Of a DNA stretch of 64,000 nt, positions 8,375 through 18,583 are shown piece by piece. Where the stretch lies: positions 62,001 through 126,000 of the forward strand of contig BGKB01000141.1 in assembly GCA_003116975.1 (NCBI GenBank), in the 5' to 3' direction. Made by a program: the position numbers and the translations under genes. Numbering within the stretch: position 1 is the stretch's first letter; every line of letters begins with the position of its first letter. The notes under the pieces were generated by a model that worked only from the letters and a program-made list of their open reading frames with translations, did not search any database and had not been told where the DNA came from. The DNA is from Aurantiochytrium sp. KH105. Lineage: Eukaryota; Sar; Bigyra; Thraustochytrida; Thraustochytriidae.

Positions 8375-9905
8375 TCGCACCCGACCCGGGCGGCTCGTGG
8401 CGGACCCGGCGGCACCCCCGCTATTGCTGTCGCCTTCGCGCCACTTGCCCGCGCGGATAAGGCCCTTGGCGGCGCGGTATACTCGTGTTGCGGGCGGCGG
8501 TCGCTCCCGGCGGGCAGGTAAGAAGCGCGCGCGCCGCAGACACGGCGAGAGAGAGGCCAAAAAAGAAAAACCCAAAGAAAAAATAAAAGAAAGACTAGAA
8601 TCAATACGAGCGAAGCAGGGCGCGCGGCGAAGCCAAAAGGAGCGAGAGAGAGAGAGAGACTCCAAATCGATTCTCGCGCTCTCGCCAACGGGGCGCTCGC
8701 TCGCTGTCGGCGTGCTTGCGTGTCTCGCGAGTCTCGCGAGCTTGGCCGGCGCGCGCGGTTGCGGGCGGCCGCGCGCTCGCGTGCGCTCGCGCTCGGCCGG
8801 ACGGGCCCGGCCCCGCGGCGGCGCAGGCGCAGGCGCGCAGGAGCGGCGGCGGCGTTTTGAATCCTGGCTGGCGCCGCTCCGTTGATCCCATCGCGATTGC
8901 AAGCAGGGCGGCGAAACCCATCGCGCATCTCGCTCTCCCGGCGGCGGCGGCGGCGACCCTCCTCCGCTCGCGCGCGGGCGGGCGCGGCGGCGCAGGCCGG
9001 GCGCGCGCGGGCGTGCGCCTCGGCCCCGGCGCGCGCAGACAGGCGGGCAGAGCAAGGAAGGAAGGCCGGCGAAGCGGCCTCGCCGCCGGGACGCAGAGGA
9101 AGGAACGAGCGCGCCCGCAAGTGGAACAAAGGGCGCGCGCAAGTGGAGAAAGCAGCGGCCGTAAGTGGGACTTGGGGCGGGGCGGGCTGGTTCCATAGTG
9201 CGGCGGCAGGCCTCTCTCTCTCTCCTAGGAGGCGGGCGAGGCTAGCCAGACGAGGAGGCGCGGCAGAAGCGGGTGGTGGCGGCGCGGCGCGGCGGCGGCC
9301 TCGCGCGCGGCGGCACGGGTGAGTGGCGGCGCGGGCGCGCGCGCGCGGCNNNNNNNNNNNNNNNNNNNNNNNNNNNNNGGGGGGGGCCCCCGGAGAGCCC
9401 GCCCCGCCGCGACGGGCGCGCGGCGGGCGTGGAGATGGGCGGGCGGGCATGCAGGGGATGGATGGAATGGAGGTCGAGACCCGGCCAGCCAGCCAGCCAG
9501 CGAGACGAACCCGCGGGCCTCATCCTCGACGCGGCCACGGCGGGGGCCGGCGAAAGGCTCGAAACCGCGCGGGAAGATGGAAATGGAAAAATTGTATGAT
9601 CTTGAAAACTCATGTCGAAGAAATACCTCTCGCTCTCGTAACGAACGCAGCCAGGCAACGGCGAGACCCCGTCGAAGAACAAGGTGTCAAAGAAGAAGAG
9701 CAGCGGCGAGGCCCCGCTAGATAACAAGGTGTCAAAAACAAAACACGAAGTGCGGCGGCAAGACCCCGAAACGCTTCAACCAGAGACTAGCACTTGTACG
9801 CAGAGCCGCGCAAGGCGCGACCCACAGCAGGCCGCACTTGGCACCTCTTTCGAGGCGAACAAGCCGGGAGGTCCCGGCGCAAGTCCGCGCTGGAGCGCAG
9901 TTCAC
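8375..9905 (+). other. GC-rich leader/promoter of the CCT-domain gene, including an assembly gap
   Basis: Extremely CpG-rich sequence, purine-rich on + from about 8480. CGCAAGTG words occur at 9116 and 9138, with a CGTAAGTG variant at 9160. Donor-like GTAAGT (about 9161) and GTGAGT (about 9319) and an acceptor-like CGAACGCAG ending at 9650 suggest one or more 5' introns. From 9651 the downstream reading frame is open and lysine-rich, so coding sequence may begin upstream in an exon I cannot place because of the gap. Confidence 0.4.
9350..9378. other. Assembly gap (29 N)
   Basis: A run of undetermined bases lies in GC-rich sequence, with alternating GC before it and a G-run after it. Confidence 0.99.
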
Positions 9906-12900
9906 ATGTCCAGCTTGCTAGAGGTGGGCGACTTCAACGGCGCCTACAGCACAGGTCTTCGAGGTTCGCTCACCAATCTCGAAAATCTCTCGTCTGATGA
10001 AGAAGAAGAGGATAACATGGGTCCAGCCACGTCACCCCGTCTCTCCGCCGTGGACACGATTGAAATGATCCTCGCGCAGGGTGGCGTTCTCAACTTTGTT
10101 GAGGAGGGCGACGAGTCCATGCTTGATGTTCCCCTCGAGGCGAATGGGTCGGGAAATCTCAATCTCGACCAAGCAACCTCTTCTGCGGCGAGCGGGACCT
10201 CGTCGACGTCAAACGGGACTTCCGGCACGAACGCATCGTCAACCTCGACCGCTTTGAGTAGCGAGATCGCTTCGCGGGCGCGAGAAGCCGCACGGCAACG
10301 GGCATCTTCGTTGTGCTCTCTATCGAGCATCTCGTCGGCGTTCTCTGCCTTCCCTGTGCCCTTGCAACCGCTGGACCGGCGAAGATCCCGAGCTTCGGAC
10401 TTGCTACCCAAGACGAGTCCGATCAAGGCTAGACTGAGTGATTTTCGTGACGATCTGGCGGATGACAAGTCTCCCGAGATGTCGTTGCAGACCTCCCTCG
10501 CATTGCCACCACAGTCAGCGGACAGTGGTGACAATATTCTCACGACCAAGGCGCGAAGCGGATCAAGCAGCAGTTCCTGCTCGTTGTTGAGTCTCGACTC
10601 GATGAATGGCAGCCTGCTGAGTCTCGGAACGCCCACGCTTACCGGCTCACGTTTCTCAATGATCCCCAAGCCGCCGTCCGTCCTCTTGGATTTTCCGGAT
10701 GAAACAGTGGCCGATGTCGCAGCTTCCGTGCCTCGGGATCGCTCAAGTAGTATCTTCTCCTTTGCCTCAATTCGTTCGCGAGGCAGGTCTTTTGACTGGG
10801 TACAAGAGACGGACTTTGAGTGCTCGCCTCCATCGCCCTCGACGCGGACGCGCCCACGCGGTTACAGCCTCGAGTTCTCGATGCTACCCACATCCTTGAT
10901 TGAATTAACACAGCCGAATCAGCGCGTCGAGGACGACTGGGATATTCTCGAAGAGGAGGAGATCGAAAACCTTACGGATGGGAAACCTGCATCTTCCTCA
11001 TCTTCGTCGTCGTCGTCGTCCTCCTCCTCGCTGGCAAATGCTGCTGCGAACGGAAACCCGAAACGTGTCAAGCTACGCTTTTCCCAGCATAGTGGTGCGC
11101 TCGCGGAGCGTGAGACTGCCATTTATAAATCGCGCATGTCGTCGGCTGCCTTTTCTCGAGGCAAAAGACCACGATCCATCCCGACCATGACACAGCGAGT
11201 ACCTCCTCTGTACAAGACAGTGCCGGCCCGTGCCACGATGCCGACGCGGAACAAGCAGATGCTCGTGTATCTTCGCGTGGCCACGGATGCCTACCCTGAT
11301 GAGTCAGAGTCCTCGTCTGACTCGGAATCGGATTCGGAGGCGCTGATGACGACTTCAATTCCGCGTGTGACCTCGAAGCCAAAGGGCAAGGCGATAAAGG
11401 GTAGCAAGCTTAAGACCTCGAAGAGCAAGTCTGGCAAGTCCAAGACGAATGCCGTGGGTTCATTGGCTTCTACCTCGTCCAAGGCCTCGATGGCATCCGC
11501 TTCTTCATCATCTTCTGCTGCATCTTCCTTCAAAGCAAAGAGCAAGGTTAGCGATCCGTACGCGGCAGCTGCGGCTGCTGCCTCGAATGGAAGAAACGGC
11601 GCGGCGGCTACCTCAGCATCTCCTGCTCATGCTCTTAAATCTGCGGCAGCGCCCCCTGGTGCTGCAAATCCCTTGCGCAAGGCGTCGAGCGAATCCGTGG
11701 GGCACCCTATTCCCATTGTCAAGAAACAGCACCCCCAGCCGAAACAGCCTTCCCCACAACAACCTGCAATGGCCAAGCCTGCTGTAGCGGCACCTCCGTC
11801 GCATCGGCCAATGTGCTCTCCGCCAAGCTTTTCGCTCGCTGCGCGCATGGCGAACCGCAATGCTACGATCGGCTCGTTGACCATGGAACAGCGCCGTCGT
11901 CGAATCGAAAAGTTTCTTGAAAAGCGCAAGCGCCGCGTGTGGCTCAAGCGTGTCAAGTATGGATGTCGCAAGGCCTTGGCCGACTCCCGTCCACGTGTCA
12001 AGGGTCGCTTCGTCCCGCGCCATGTGCAGAATCAAGTGTTGGCGGATCAGAGTCCCAGGACTGCTGCGGCAAGTCCAATGCAGCAACAGATGCAATCACA
12101 GTCTGCTGTGGGAAGTGCTGCTGCGTCAATGATGAAAGGTGCTGGAAGCAAGGGTCTCAAGACAATGCCTGGTTCGATGCATGCAAAGCACGGCGGCGTC
12201 GGCCCGGCCTCGAGCATGGGTGCAGGTCGTCCGATGATGGGAGGCGTCAAGTCTGCTGGAGTTATGCGTCCTGGCGTCGGTGTTCAAGGCTCGGTACAAG
12301 GACATCGTGTTGGTGCCATGCACCACGGTGCTGGAGGCGTTGCGCCTCCAGCAGTGCGTTACCGTCACCCGGTTGCACCGCAGCAGAACTCGTCGCGAAT
12401 GTCTGTTCCTGCGCAGGCGCAGGCGCAAGCGCAGGCGGGCGGGCGCGTGCGTCAGTCGGTTCCTCAAGGCGTGTCGCACTTGCAGCAACAGCAGCAACAG
12501 CAGCAGCAATCGCAGCAGCGTTACAAATTGCAGCATCAGCAGTCTCAGAGTCAACAACACCAGCATCAGCGCTATGCCTCTGGAGCAAAATTAAGCTCTG
12601 CGCCCTACCAAACGGGTGGTGTTGCCCCCAAGGCTGTCCCTGCCGCCACGTCTTCGAAAATGTCACAGTTGCAGCATTCCTCTCTTCAACCACAACAGCA
12701 GCAACAACGCAGCACAGGACCGGGTGCAATGAACGGTGCTCGTCCTGGTTCCGCACCCATGGCTTCGCGCGTGGGCAGCGCGCCTGCAAGCACTACTAAA
12801 GCGTCTCCCTCCTTTGCAGTCGCGCGCAAGAGCGTGGGACCTGCCTCTGTGCAAAATGGCGCAAAAATGGCGGGAGCACCAAATGCTGCGTTTAACCGGA

Positions 12901-14153
12901 ATACAAACGGTGTTGCAAGGGCGACGCAGCCGGCCGCTCTTGGCGCACAAAATGGTGTCAAACCCGGAATGGCTTCTTCGACGCCGGCGGCAGCTGTGGC
13001 GACGAACAAGAGTGCAAGTGCCAAGCAAGAAGCAACTGCGCCGTCCGGCAATGGGACGACGGTGAACCCTCGTACGGGCAAGTTGAATGCTCCTTTACGT
13101 GCAGCCACGGGAATCATGTCGCGCGCTCCTCAAGCTTCGCAGAACCGCCCAGCGCCGTCGAGCAATGCGCGGTCGTCGACGCCCTCTGGCACGACTCCCT
13201 CTTCTCGGGGAGCCGTTCCGGGCTCAAATGGCAATGCCCGAAGCGCCGCAGGTCCCGTCAATGGCGCCGCAGGTGCTGGTGGCAACGGTGGTAATCGTAG
13301 CAATGGTGGCGGAGCTGGCGGCAACGGAGGTCCCACTCGCCCCACCTCTGGGCTCAGACCGGGATGCGTTGTGAACAACAATGGCGCCAGGACGTTCACA
13401 TCGCAAGACCGGGATGGAACCAGGTACATTACGACAGTAACACCGAGCGGAACGCGTACAACGACGATGATTTGCCCGAACGGTGAGCGACGCATTACAA
13501 CGACTGCGTCAAGTGGTGCGCGTACGATTACCAGCATTGATAAATATGGAAATCGTAAGACCGTCAAGATGATGCCAGCTCCCCGCGTGAGCAAGACTGG
13601 AGGCGCTCCGGGGTCTGCTACTAAGGTGACGACGACGCGCGTTCCTGCTGGAACTGCCACGACGCCTTCCAAGACTAGTTCGTCCGCATCGGTTACGGGC
13701 GGAGCGGGCTATGTTACACCCGTAAAGTCGGAGGTTCGTCGCGTGGTTGCTGCTTCAGCACCTCGGCCTGTAAAGCCCGGAGTCTCGGTCGGCGCACCAG
13801 GATCGGCACCTCCACGCCAGCGTTTGAATGCTCCTCTTGCTATGGCGCGCACTGTTACGAATGGACGGCCTGTGGCATCATCTAATGCACCTCCTCAGCA
13901 TACTTCTTCCTCAGCCGCAACTGCTGTTGTTGCTTCTTCTTCATCAACTTCTTCTTCTTCTTCGTCGTCATCATCAGTGGTTCCTCCTGCCCAAGTCCGT
14001 TCGAATGCACCGGCAACTTCCTCTGTACCTGCACCGGCTCCTCCAAATGGATCGCGAGTCCCTTCACAGTCTGTGGCTCGAAATGGTACTTTGGGCAATG
14101 GAAAGGCTACAGGTCCTTTGAGCACCTCGACATCTACTCCGAAGAAGAATTAA
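9906..14153 (+). CDS. Low-complexity CCT-domain protein, putative transcriptional regulator
   Basis: 1415 residues from the first in-frame ATG (MSSLLEVGDF); the frame is open back to about 9651, so a spliced upstream start is possible. At about residues 659-704 is a CCT motif (CONSTANS/CO-like/TOC1): EKRKRRVWLKRVKYGCRKAL followed by ADSRPRVKGRFVPR. It keeps the basic and Y/SRK/RPRxKGRF positions. In plants CCT domains mediate nuclear import, NF-Y assembly and DNA binding. The rest is Ser-rich (poly-S near 10990-11030 and 13930-13975), Q-rich (12484-12560) and A/P/G-rich. Residues 1161-1220 hold five 11-residue units of pattern xRxxTxxxxxG. There is no B-box or receiver domain. It is convergent with the TBC gene. 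Confidence 0.72.
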   Translation: MSSLLEVGDFNGAYSTGLRGSLTNLENLSSDEEEEDNMGPATSPRLSAVDTIEMILAQGGVLNFVEEGDESMLDVPLEANGSGNLNLDQATSSAASGTSSTSNGTSGTNASSTSTALSSEIASRAREAARQRASSLCSLSSISSAFSAFPVPLQPLDRRRSRASDLLPKTSPIKARLSDFRDDLADDKSPEMSLQTSLALPPQSADSGDNILTTKARSGSSSSSCSLLSLDSMNGSLLSLGTPTLTGSRFSMIPKPPSVLLDFPDETVADVAASVPRDRSSSIFSFASIRSRGRSFDWVQETDFECSPPSPSTRTRPRGYSLEFSMLPTSLIELTQPNQRVEDDWDILEEEEIENLTDGKPASSSSSSSSSSSSSLANAAANGNPKRVKLRFSQHSGALAERETAIYKSRMSSAAFSRGKRPRSIPTMTQRVPPLYKTVPARATMPTRNKQMLVYLRVATDAYPDESESSSDSESDSEALMTTSIPRVTSKPKGKAIKGSKLKTSKSKSGKSKTNAVGSLASTSSKASMASASSSSSAASSFKAKSKVSDPYAAAAAAASNGRNGAAATSASPAHALKSAAAPPGAANPLRKASSESVGHPIPIVKKQHPQPKQPSPQQPAMAKPAVAAPPSHRPMCSPPSFSLAARMANRNATIGSLTMEQRRRRIEKFLEKRKRRVWLKRVKYGCRKALADSRPRVKGRFVPRHVQNQVLADQSPRTAAASPMQQQMQSQSAVGSAAASMMKGAGSKGLKTMPGSMHAKHGGVGPASSMGAGRPMMGGVKSAGVMRPGVGVQGSVQGHRVGAMHHGAGGVAPPAVRYRHPVAPQQNSSRMSVPAQAQAQAQAGGRVRQSVPQGVSHLQQQQQQQQQSQQRYKLQHQQSQSQQHQHQRYASGAKLSSAPYQTGGVAPKAVPAATSSKMSQLQHSSLQPQQQQQRSTGPGAMNGARPGSAPMASRVGSAPASTTKASPSFAVARKSVGPASVQNGAKMAGAPNAAFNRNTNGVARATQPAALGAQNGVKPGMASSTPAAAVATNKSASAKQEATAPSGNGTTVNPRTGKLNAPLRAATGIMSRAPQASQNRPAPSSNARSSTPSGTTPSSRGAVPGSNGNARSAAGPVNGAAGAGGNGGNRSNGGGAGGNGGPTRPTSGLRPGCVVNNNGARTFTSQDRDGTRYITTVTPSGTRTTTMICPNGERRITTTASSGARTITSIDKYGNRKTVKMMPAPRVSKTGGAPGSATKVTTTRVPAGTATTPSKTSSSASVTGGAGYVTPVKSEVRRVVAASAPRPVKPGVSVGAPGSAPPRQRLNAPLAMARTVTNGRPVASSNAPPQHTSSSAATAVVASSSSTSSSSSSSSSVVPPAQVRSNAPATSSVPAPAPPNGSRVPSQSVARNGTLGNGKATGPLSTSTSTPKKN

Positions 14154-14552
14154 TCGAGTTTCTATTCATTCTGCATCATAATATTGATTCTCTCCCTTTT
14201 GTCTGTTTGCGGTCTGCATGCAATTGACTGACTGGCTTACGGCGAAAAGATGAACAAACCAAACTTGGGTTTACCGCCGAGAGACGAGACGACCAAAGTC
14301 AGCCAGCCTCGAGTGTCGAGTTCTTGGGCTCTTGTCTTCTTTTATCAAAGAGCCCAATGATTTTTTCTCCGCCCCAAGGTTGGTCGAGAGCGTTCCTGCT
14401 CGTGTCTTCTTACAGCACGGGACGCGAAAAGAATCGTGAGGCAGTAAAAAAGGTTGTTGCGAGAACACAAGGGGAAAGTATAAATAAAATTGATTGGCTT
14501 GGTTACACGAAAGGAGAAAGTCGTCTGTTGACTCGCTTGTTGGCAAAGAGAG
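14154..14552. other. Convergent 3' intergenic region (CCT gene / TBC gene)
   Basis: 399 bp between two stop codons, relatively AT-rich. An AATAAA word at 14483-14488 could be a polyadenylation signal for the + gene. Nothing else stands out. Confidence 0.5.
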
Positions 14553-17420
14553 CTAGCGCTTGGCATACATGGAGTGCAAGGAGCTCAAAAGCTTGTCCTC
14601 GCGGTCCTTGTATTTCGCTAAGAGGGCGTCCACTTGTCCGAGCTGCGACGGATTCCAAACTGTGTAGAACTCGACGAGCTCGGCACGAAAGTCTCTGAAC
14701 AAGTGAGGCCGCGAGGGCGTGTCAGACGGGGGGTCACTATCAGCATCGGCTGCCGCATCGCGGTCGGCAATAGCTGCAGGGGTGTTTGTTTGGTTTGAAC
14801 TGGGCGTAGAAGGTCCTGGAAAAGGATTGGCCGACGACGATGGGCGAGCGGCTGGCCTTGATTGCGTGCGAGCGGCAACAAAGGCCTCGACGTCGCAAAT
14901 CATGCGCAAGATTCCATCTTCGGAAGCCACGGCTTCCGCAGATGCGGTGGGCTGGTCGAGAACGGAGCGCGATGAGCGCGGTGCCCAAAACCCGTGTAGA
15001 GAGGCCTCTTTGGCATTGAAAAGAGGTCTTACTGCATCGTAGCGTGCCTCGCGCGGTGCCTGTGCAGGGTCTCTGAGCGTGAAGCGACGCTGAAGACACT
15101 GCTCGCATGCGCAGGTGGTCTCCGGGGGCGCGACGTTATCGAAAGGGTGATGGTCGCATTTGACCTGGTAGCTTCGCCAGCTGCTATCATCACAGGGACA
15201 GGAGCGTAGAACGTGGTGACAATTGCCACACACGGGTACTGCATGTTTGAACTCTGGGAGGAGCTGTCTGCGTGTAAAAGTGCATGCAGAGCAGCACATA
15301 AAGTTGCATCTGCGACATTGTAGCTTGCGTACTCCAAGCAACATACTTTTGCAGTTGACGCAGTGCCAGGTGTTGGACCCAAGGGGAACGTCGAGAACCA
15401 CTTGACGTGGAGCTGGAAGCGTGGCGCATTGAGCACAGAGATCACCGTCCCAGGGGTTGCGCTTGTCGCTGGCACGAGGCACGGCCTCCTCCCAATCGGG
15501 CGTGATGCTGTCGATGATGGATGCCATGAAAGACACTTTGCCTTGCGGCGCAAGGCGGTGAAGCAGGCGACCGCAAGCAAGACAAACATCCCCTTGGAGC
15601 ACGCGTTCGAGAGCAGAAGGTGTCTGAGCGTTTGCATTGGCGGACTGTTTGGCGGAAGAAGAAGAAGAAGAAGACGACGACGACGACGAAGCAGATGATG
15701 GAGGGGCGGAAGCCATGGCCTCGCGCAAGGCCTCGACAATGTCCTGCGCGGTGACTCCCTCGTCAAAGTCATCCCATGAGGAAGGGAAGAGGCTGCGCAG
15801 TACAGGTGCCCGGGATCGAAGGCCGCGGTCCGCGCCTGCGCTGAGAAGTACACGAGCAGCCGTGGGATGGCCCATGAGTGCGCAAATGTGGAGTGGCGTG
15901 AGGCCTTCGAGGGCTGCGAGCGTGCTGCGGCAAGATGGGTCGCAGACCACGAGCAACCTGGTGATGACGGCCGCATGACCAAGCATTGTGGCGCGTAAGA
16001 GCATGCGTTCGAGAAGCTTAATGGGGAAGTGGTACTTTGCAATCTCCGTCTCTACAGCGGGTGCATCGCCAAGCTGTACGGCGCGAACGAGCTGAGTTGC
16101 ATCAAAATCGGCCGTTGTGAGCTCATTGGAGGCATCATGCATGGCACGATCAATATTTGCCAGGGTGGAGCGGCCCGGCGGTATGAGTTCTGAGGGCACG
16201 ATGCGCTGAACGACAATACAAATGGAGGCAAGGAGATCTCGTGCTGATATGGTACGCACGAGGACTTTGAATTGTTCTGCCATGTCTTCAAAAGACGTAA
16301 TGGCCATGAGGCGATCCCGAAGATGAAGCAGAATGGCTAGTCCAGCCACAAAGAGAGTCTCGTCGAGACGAGCGACAATAAAAAGATCCCAAATGAGGTA
16401 GACAGCGTCGACTCGCATGCTGTAGCTAAACATGGTGGTGAACCAGTCCATGGCAAAGAGGACAACGGGGTAGCCGCCTTGAAGCCCGTGCTCGAGGTGG
16501 CGGTGAAGGCGCGGCAGAAAGCGGCGCACCAGTAAGTCGAATTGATCGAGAAACTGCTGCAAAAATGAAGTCTGGCAGTCATAGATGCCTGCGAGGTTGT
16601 AGTCTTGCAGAAGAGATTGAAGCACCCAAAATGCCTTTTGTTCGGCGAGACGCCACGCAGCGGCCACACTGTGGTCGTCTGTTGTTGCTGCAGACGCTGT
16701 CGTATTATTGTTGTTGGAGAAAGTGGCCTTGTGACTCGAAGAGGAGCGGTCTCTGTTCGTGTGGGCGAGAGCCTCGTTTTGGCTGTCTGAATCATCTTTA
16801 TCTTCATGCTCGTGTTGTGCTTGCGAAGACCCGTCGTCACTGTCCGTAGTGCCTGATGATGGAGTGTCATCGGTGCGTTCGTGCATGAGAATGAGGAGTA
16901 GAGCAGCCATGTAGTTGAGTCCTTGATGATAGGATGATTCTTTGGAGCCCGAAGCTAAAGCGCATGCGCAGAGAACATTGTAGAGTGCCCGTTCATGATG
17001 TTGCCAATGTTGTTCGTCAGCAGCGGCAGCAGCATCTGCATTGGGGTTTGGCGTAAGGGACGTGGCCTCGTCTGATCGGCTCGATGCGGCAGCGGCGGCG
17101 CGATCAGCCCGAACGTGGGCATTTCGCAGAAAGAGAGGATATGTGCGTTTGATGTCTTTGCGAATTTGCAGTTCTACCTGAGTGAAATCAGTGGGATCGC
17201 GGGCTCCGAGGCGCTGCGTCACCTCGGCCAGGTATCCTTCGTAGACGTCGGGAAAGGCTTTAATTTTCTTTTCTGCACCGCAAGCTACCATCCATAATTG
17301 GCTACGAATATAAGTTGGGACGCCTTTGCCGTCGAGAATTTCGTCAAGGACGCGCTCGCGGCATGACGCGGGAGCTTTGTGCCAGCACCGCACGAGGTCA
17401 CGCCAGTGCGTTTCGTACAT
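14553..17420 (-). CDS. TBC-domain RabGAP with ankyrin repeats and FYVE-like zinc finger
   Basis: 955 residues; the ATG at 17420 is the first in frame. Residues 33-400 form a TBC (Tre-2/Bub2/Cdc16) domain. The arginine finger is in IRKDIKRTYP (I86xxD89xxR92) and the glutamine finger in YHQG (Q166), so the dual-finger GAP mechanism looks intact. An acidic/Ser-rich insert of about 70 residues (181-250) interrupts the domain. Ankyrin repeats follow at about 470-535, a poly-Ser run at about 576-589, a CxxC pair at 613-616, and a FYVE/RING-like finger at 685-740 (WHCVNCK, LQCRRCNFMCCSAC, VCGNC). A further Cys/His cluster lies at 742-775. The finger lacks the classic RRHHCR core, so PI3P binding is uncertain. 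Predicted role: GTPase-activating protein for a Rab on a membrane compartment. It is divergent from the cation-channel gene. Confidence 0.85.
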   Translation of the reverse strand: MYETHWRDLVRCWHKAPASCRERVLDEILDGKGVPTYIRSQLWMVACGAEKKIKAFPDVYEGYLAEVTQRLGARDPTDFTQVELQIRKDIKRTYPLFLRNAHVRADRAAAAASSRSDEATSLTPNPNADAAAAADEQHWQHHERALYNVLCACALASGSKESSYHQGLNYMAALLLILMHERTDDTPSSGTTDSDDGSSQAQHEHEDKDDSDSQNEALAHTNRDRSSSSHKATFSNNNNTTASAATTDDHSVAAAWRLAEQKAFWVLQSLLQDYNLAGIYDCQTSFLQQFLDQFDLLVRRFLPRLHRHLEHGLQGGYPVVLFAMDWFTTMFSYSMRVDAVYLIWDLFIVARLDETLFVAGLAILLHLRDRLMAITSFEDMAEQFKVLVRTISARDLLASICIVVQRIVPSELIPPGRSTLANIDRAMHDASNELTTADFDATQLVRAVQLGDAPAVETEIAKYHFPIKLLERMLLRATMLGHAAVITRLLVVCDPSCRSTLAALEGLTPLHICALMGHPTAARVLLSAGADRGLRSRAPVLRSLFPSSWDDFDEGVTAQDIVEALREAMASAPPSSASSSSSSSSSSSSAKQSANANAQTPSALERVLQGDVCLACGRLLHRLAPQGKVSFMASIIDSITPDWEEAVPRASDKRNPWDGDLCAQCATLPAPRQVVLDVPLGSNTWHCVNCKSMLLGVRKLQCRRCNFMCCSACTFTRRQLLPEFKHAVPVCGNCHHVLRSCPCDDSSWRSYQVKCDHHPFDNVAPPETTCACEQCLQRRFTLRDPAQAPREARYDAVRPLFNAKEASLHGFWAPRSSRSVLDQPTASAEAVASEDGILRMICDVEAFVAARTQSRPAARPSSSANPFPGPSTPSSNQTNTPAAIADRDAAADADSDPPSDTPSRPHLFRDFRAELVEFYTVWNPSQLGQVDALLAKYKDREDKLLSSLHSMYAKR

Positions 17421-18583
17421 GGCTGCGAGAGCGCTTCGCGAGCTCTCTTACGTCGCGCTCGTAAGCGCTTGGACGAATGAGCTTTCCTTTCGAGGCTAGA
17501 CTTGGTTCTCTCTGGGCTTCCTTCGATAGCCTCGACAGCGTCTGCGCGCTTGCTTTCTTCAACGTGCCGTCCCGTGGCTCTTGCAGATTCGAGCGGCTGG
17601 AGCGGGATGAAAACAACCTTTTTTCCGGAAATGGCCGAAAGGCGCCCTTGCCTCGCGCGCGTCTCTGCCTGCCGCCGTGCAGCGAGGTGCGCGGGCTCAG
17701 CCTGCCCAAGCTCGCTCGCACGCAGGCTCACGGGCGCGCGGTGGTCCTCCCCCTCCCTGTGTCGCCCGTTTCTCGCGCGAAAACGTGGGCCGAGCTTCTC
17801 GCGCGGCAGGTGCCTTCCTGCTTACCTGCCGCGCGGCTGCCTGGCAGCGGGCGCAGCCGAGCGCGGCCGAGCGCGGCCTCCTGGCGGCCGCGGCAGGCGC
17901 TCAAGAATCCGCTTTGGCTTTGCTGTGTCTGGTTGATTCGCGCTTTCGCCCCGGCTGGCTGATGGTCACGGACAGTCATTTTCCGGCCGCCGAGCGACTG
18001 CTCACCGCTCGCTGGGAGGCGACCAGGGGAGAGGGGGACTAGGACCGCGTGTCCCGGGCTAGAACCGGTGACCGTTCAACGGCTACGTTGCATTGCGTTG
18101 CCTTGCCTTGCATTGCACTGCATTGCCTTGCTCGAAGGCGTGCAGAGCCGACAGGGGCTCGGGCTAGCTGGTTGGCAGCGGCGGTAGCGGTGTCGATGAA
18201 AGCGGGAGCCCTGACTGTGCTGCGTGAGCTGCCTGTGCTTGTTAGGCCGTGAGGTGCCGCTCGCCGTGTGCCAGGTCGTTGTGCGATTGGCGCTTGGGAC
18301 ACGTCGCAGTGGAGCAGCGACAACGCGGCCTCGCAAGAGAAGAAGCCTGAGGAAAGGCGCAAAGACCGAAAAGGACGTTCTCTCTGGCAGCGACAAAGAC
18401 CTCTTCTCGAGGAACGATAAAATCATTGACCTTTTCCTGGTCAGGGTTTAAACGAGACGCCTCGAACGAGCGCGTGTCGCCCAAACACCGCCCGCGTGAA
18501 AAAAAGAGCACTTGAGGGCGGAACTCAAAGAAAGGGCAGTGCAAGACAGACGTGGACAACGCCGCTTGCGCGTGCAAACAAGG
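17421..18583. promoter_or_regulatory. Divergent promoter between the TBC gene and the cation channel gene
   Basis: 1163 bp without a supportable gene. It contains a degenerate TTGCATTGC/TTGCCTTGC pentamer-like tract at about 18086-18132. From about 18310 the + strand is purine-rich, as expected for the channel leader. The frame is open from about 18512, but the first ATG is at 18584. Confidence 0.45.

Noticed and set aside
8359-9450. Long - strand open frame crossing the N-gap
   Set aside because: Translation is A/R/P low complexity and passes through undetermined bases.
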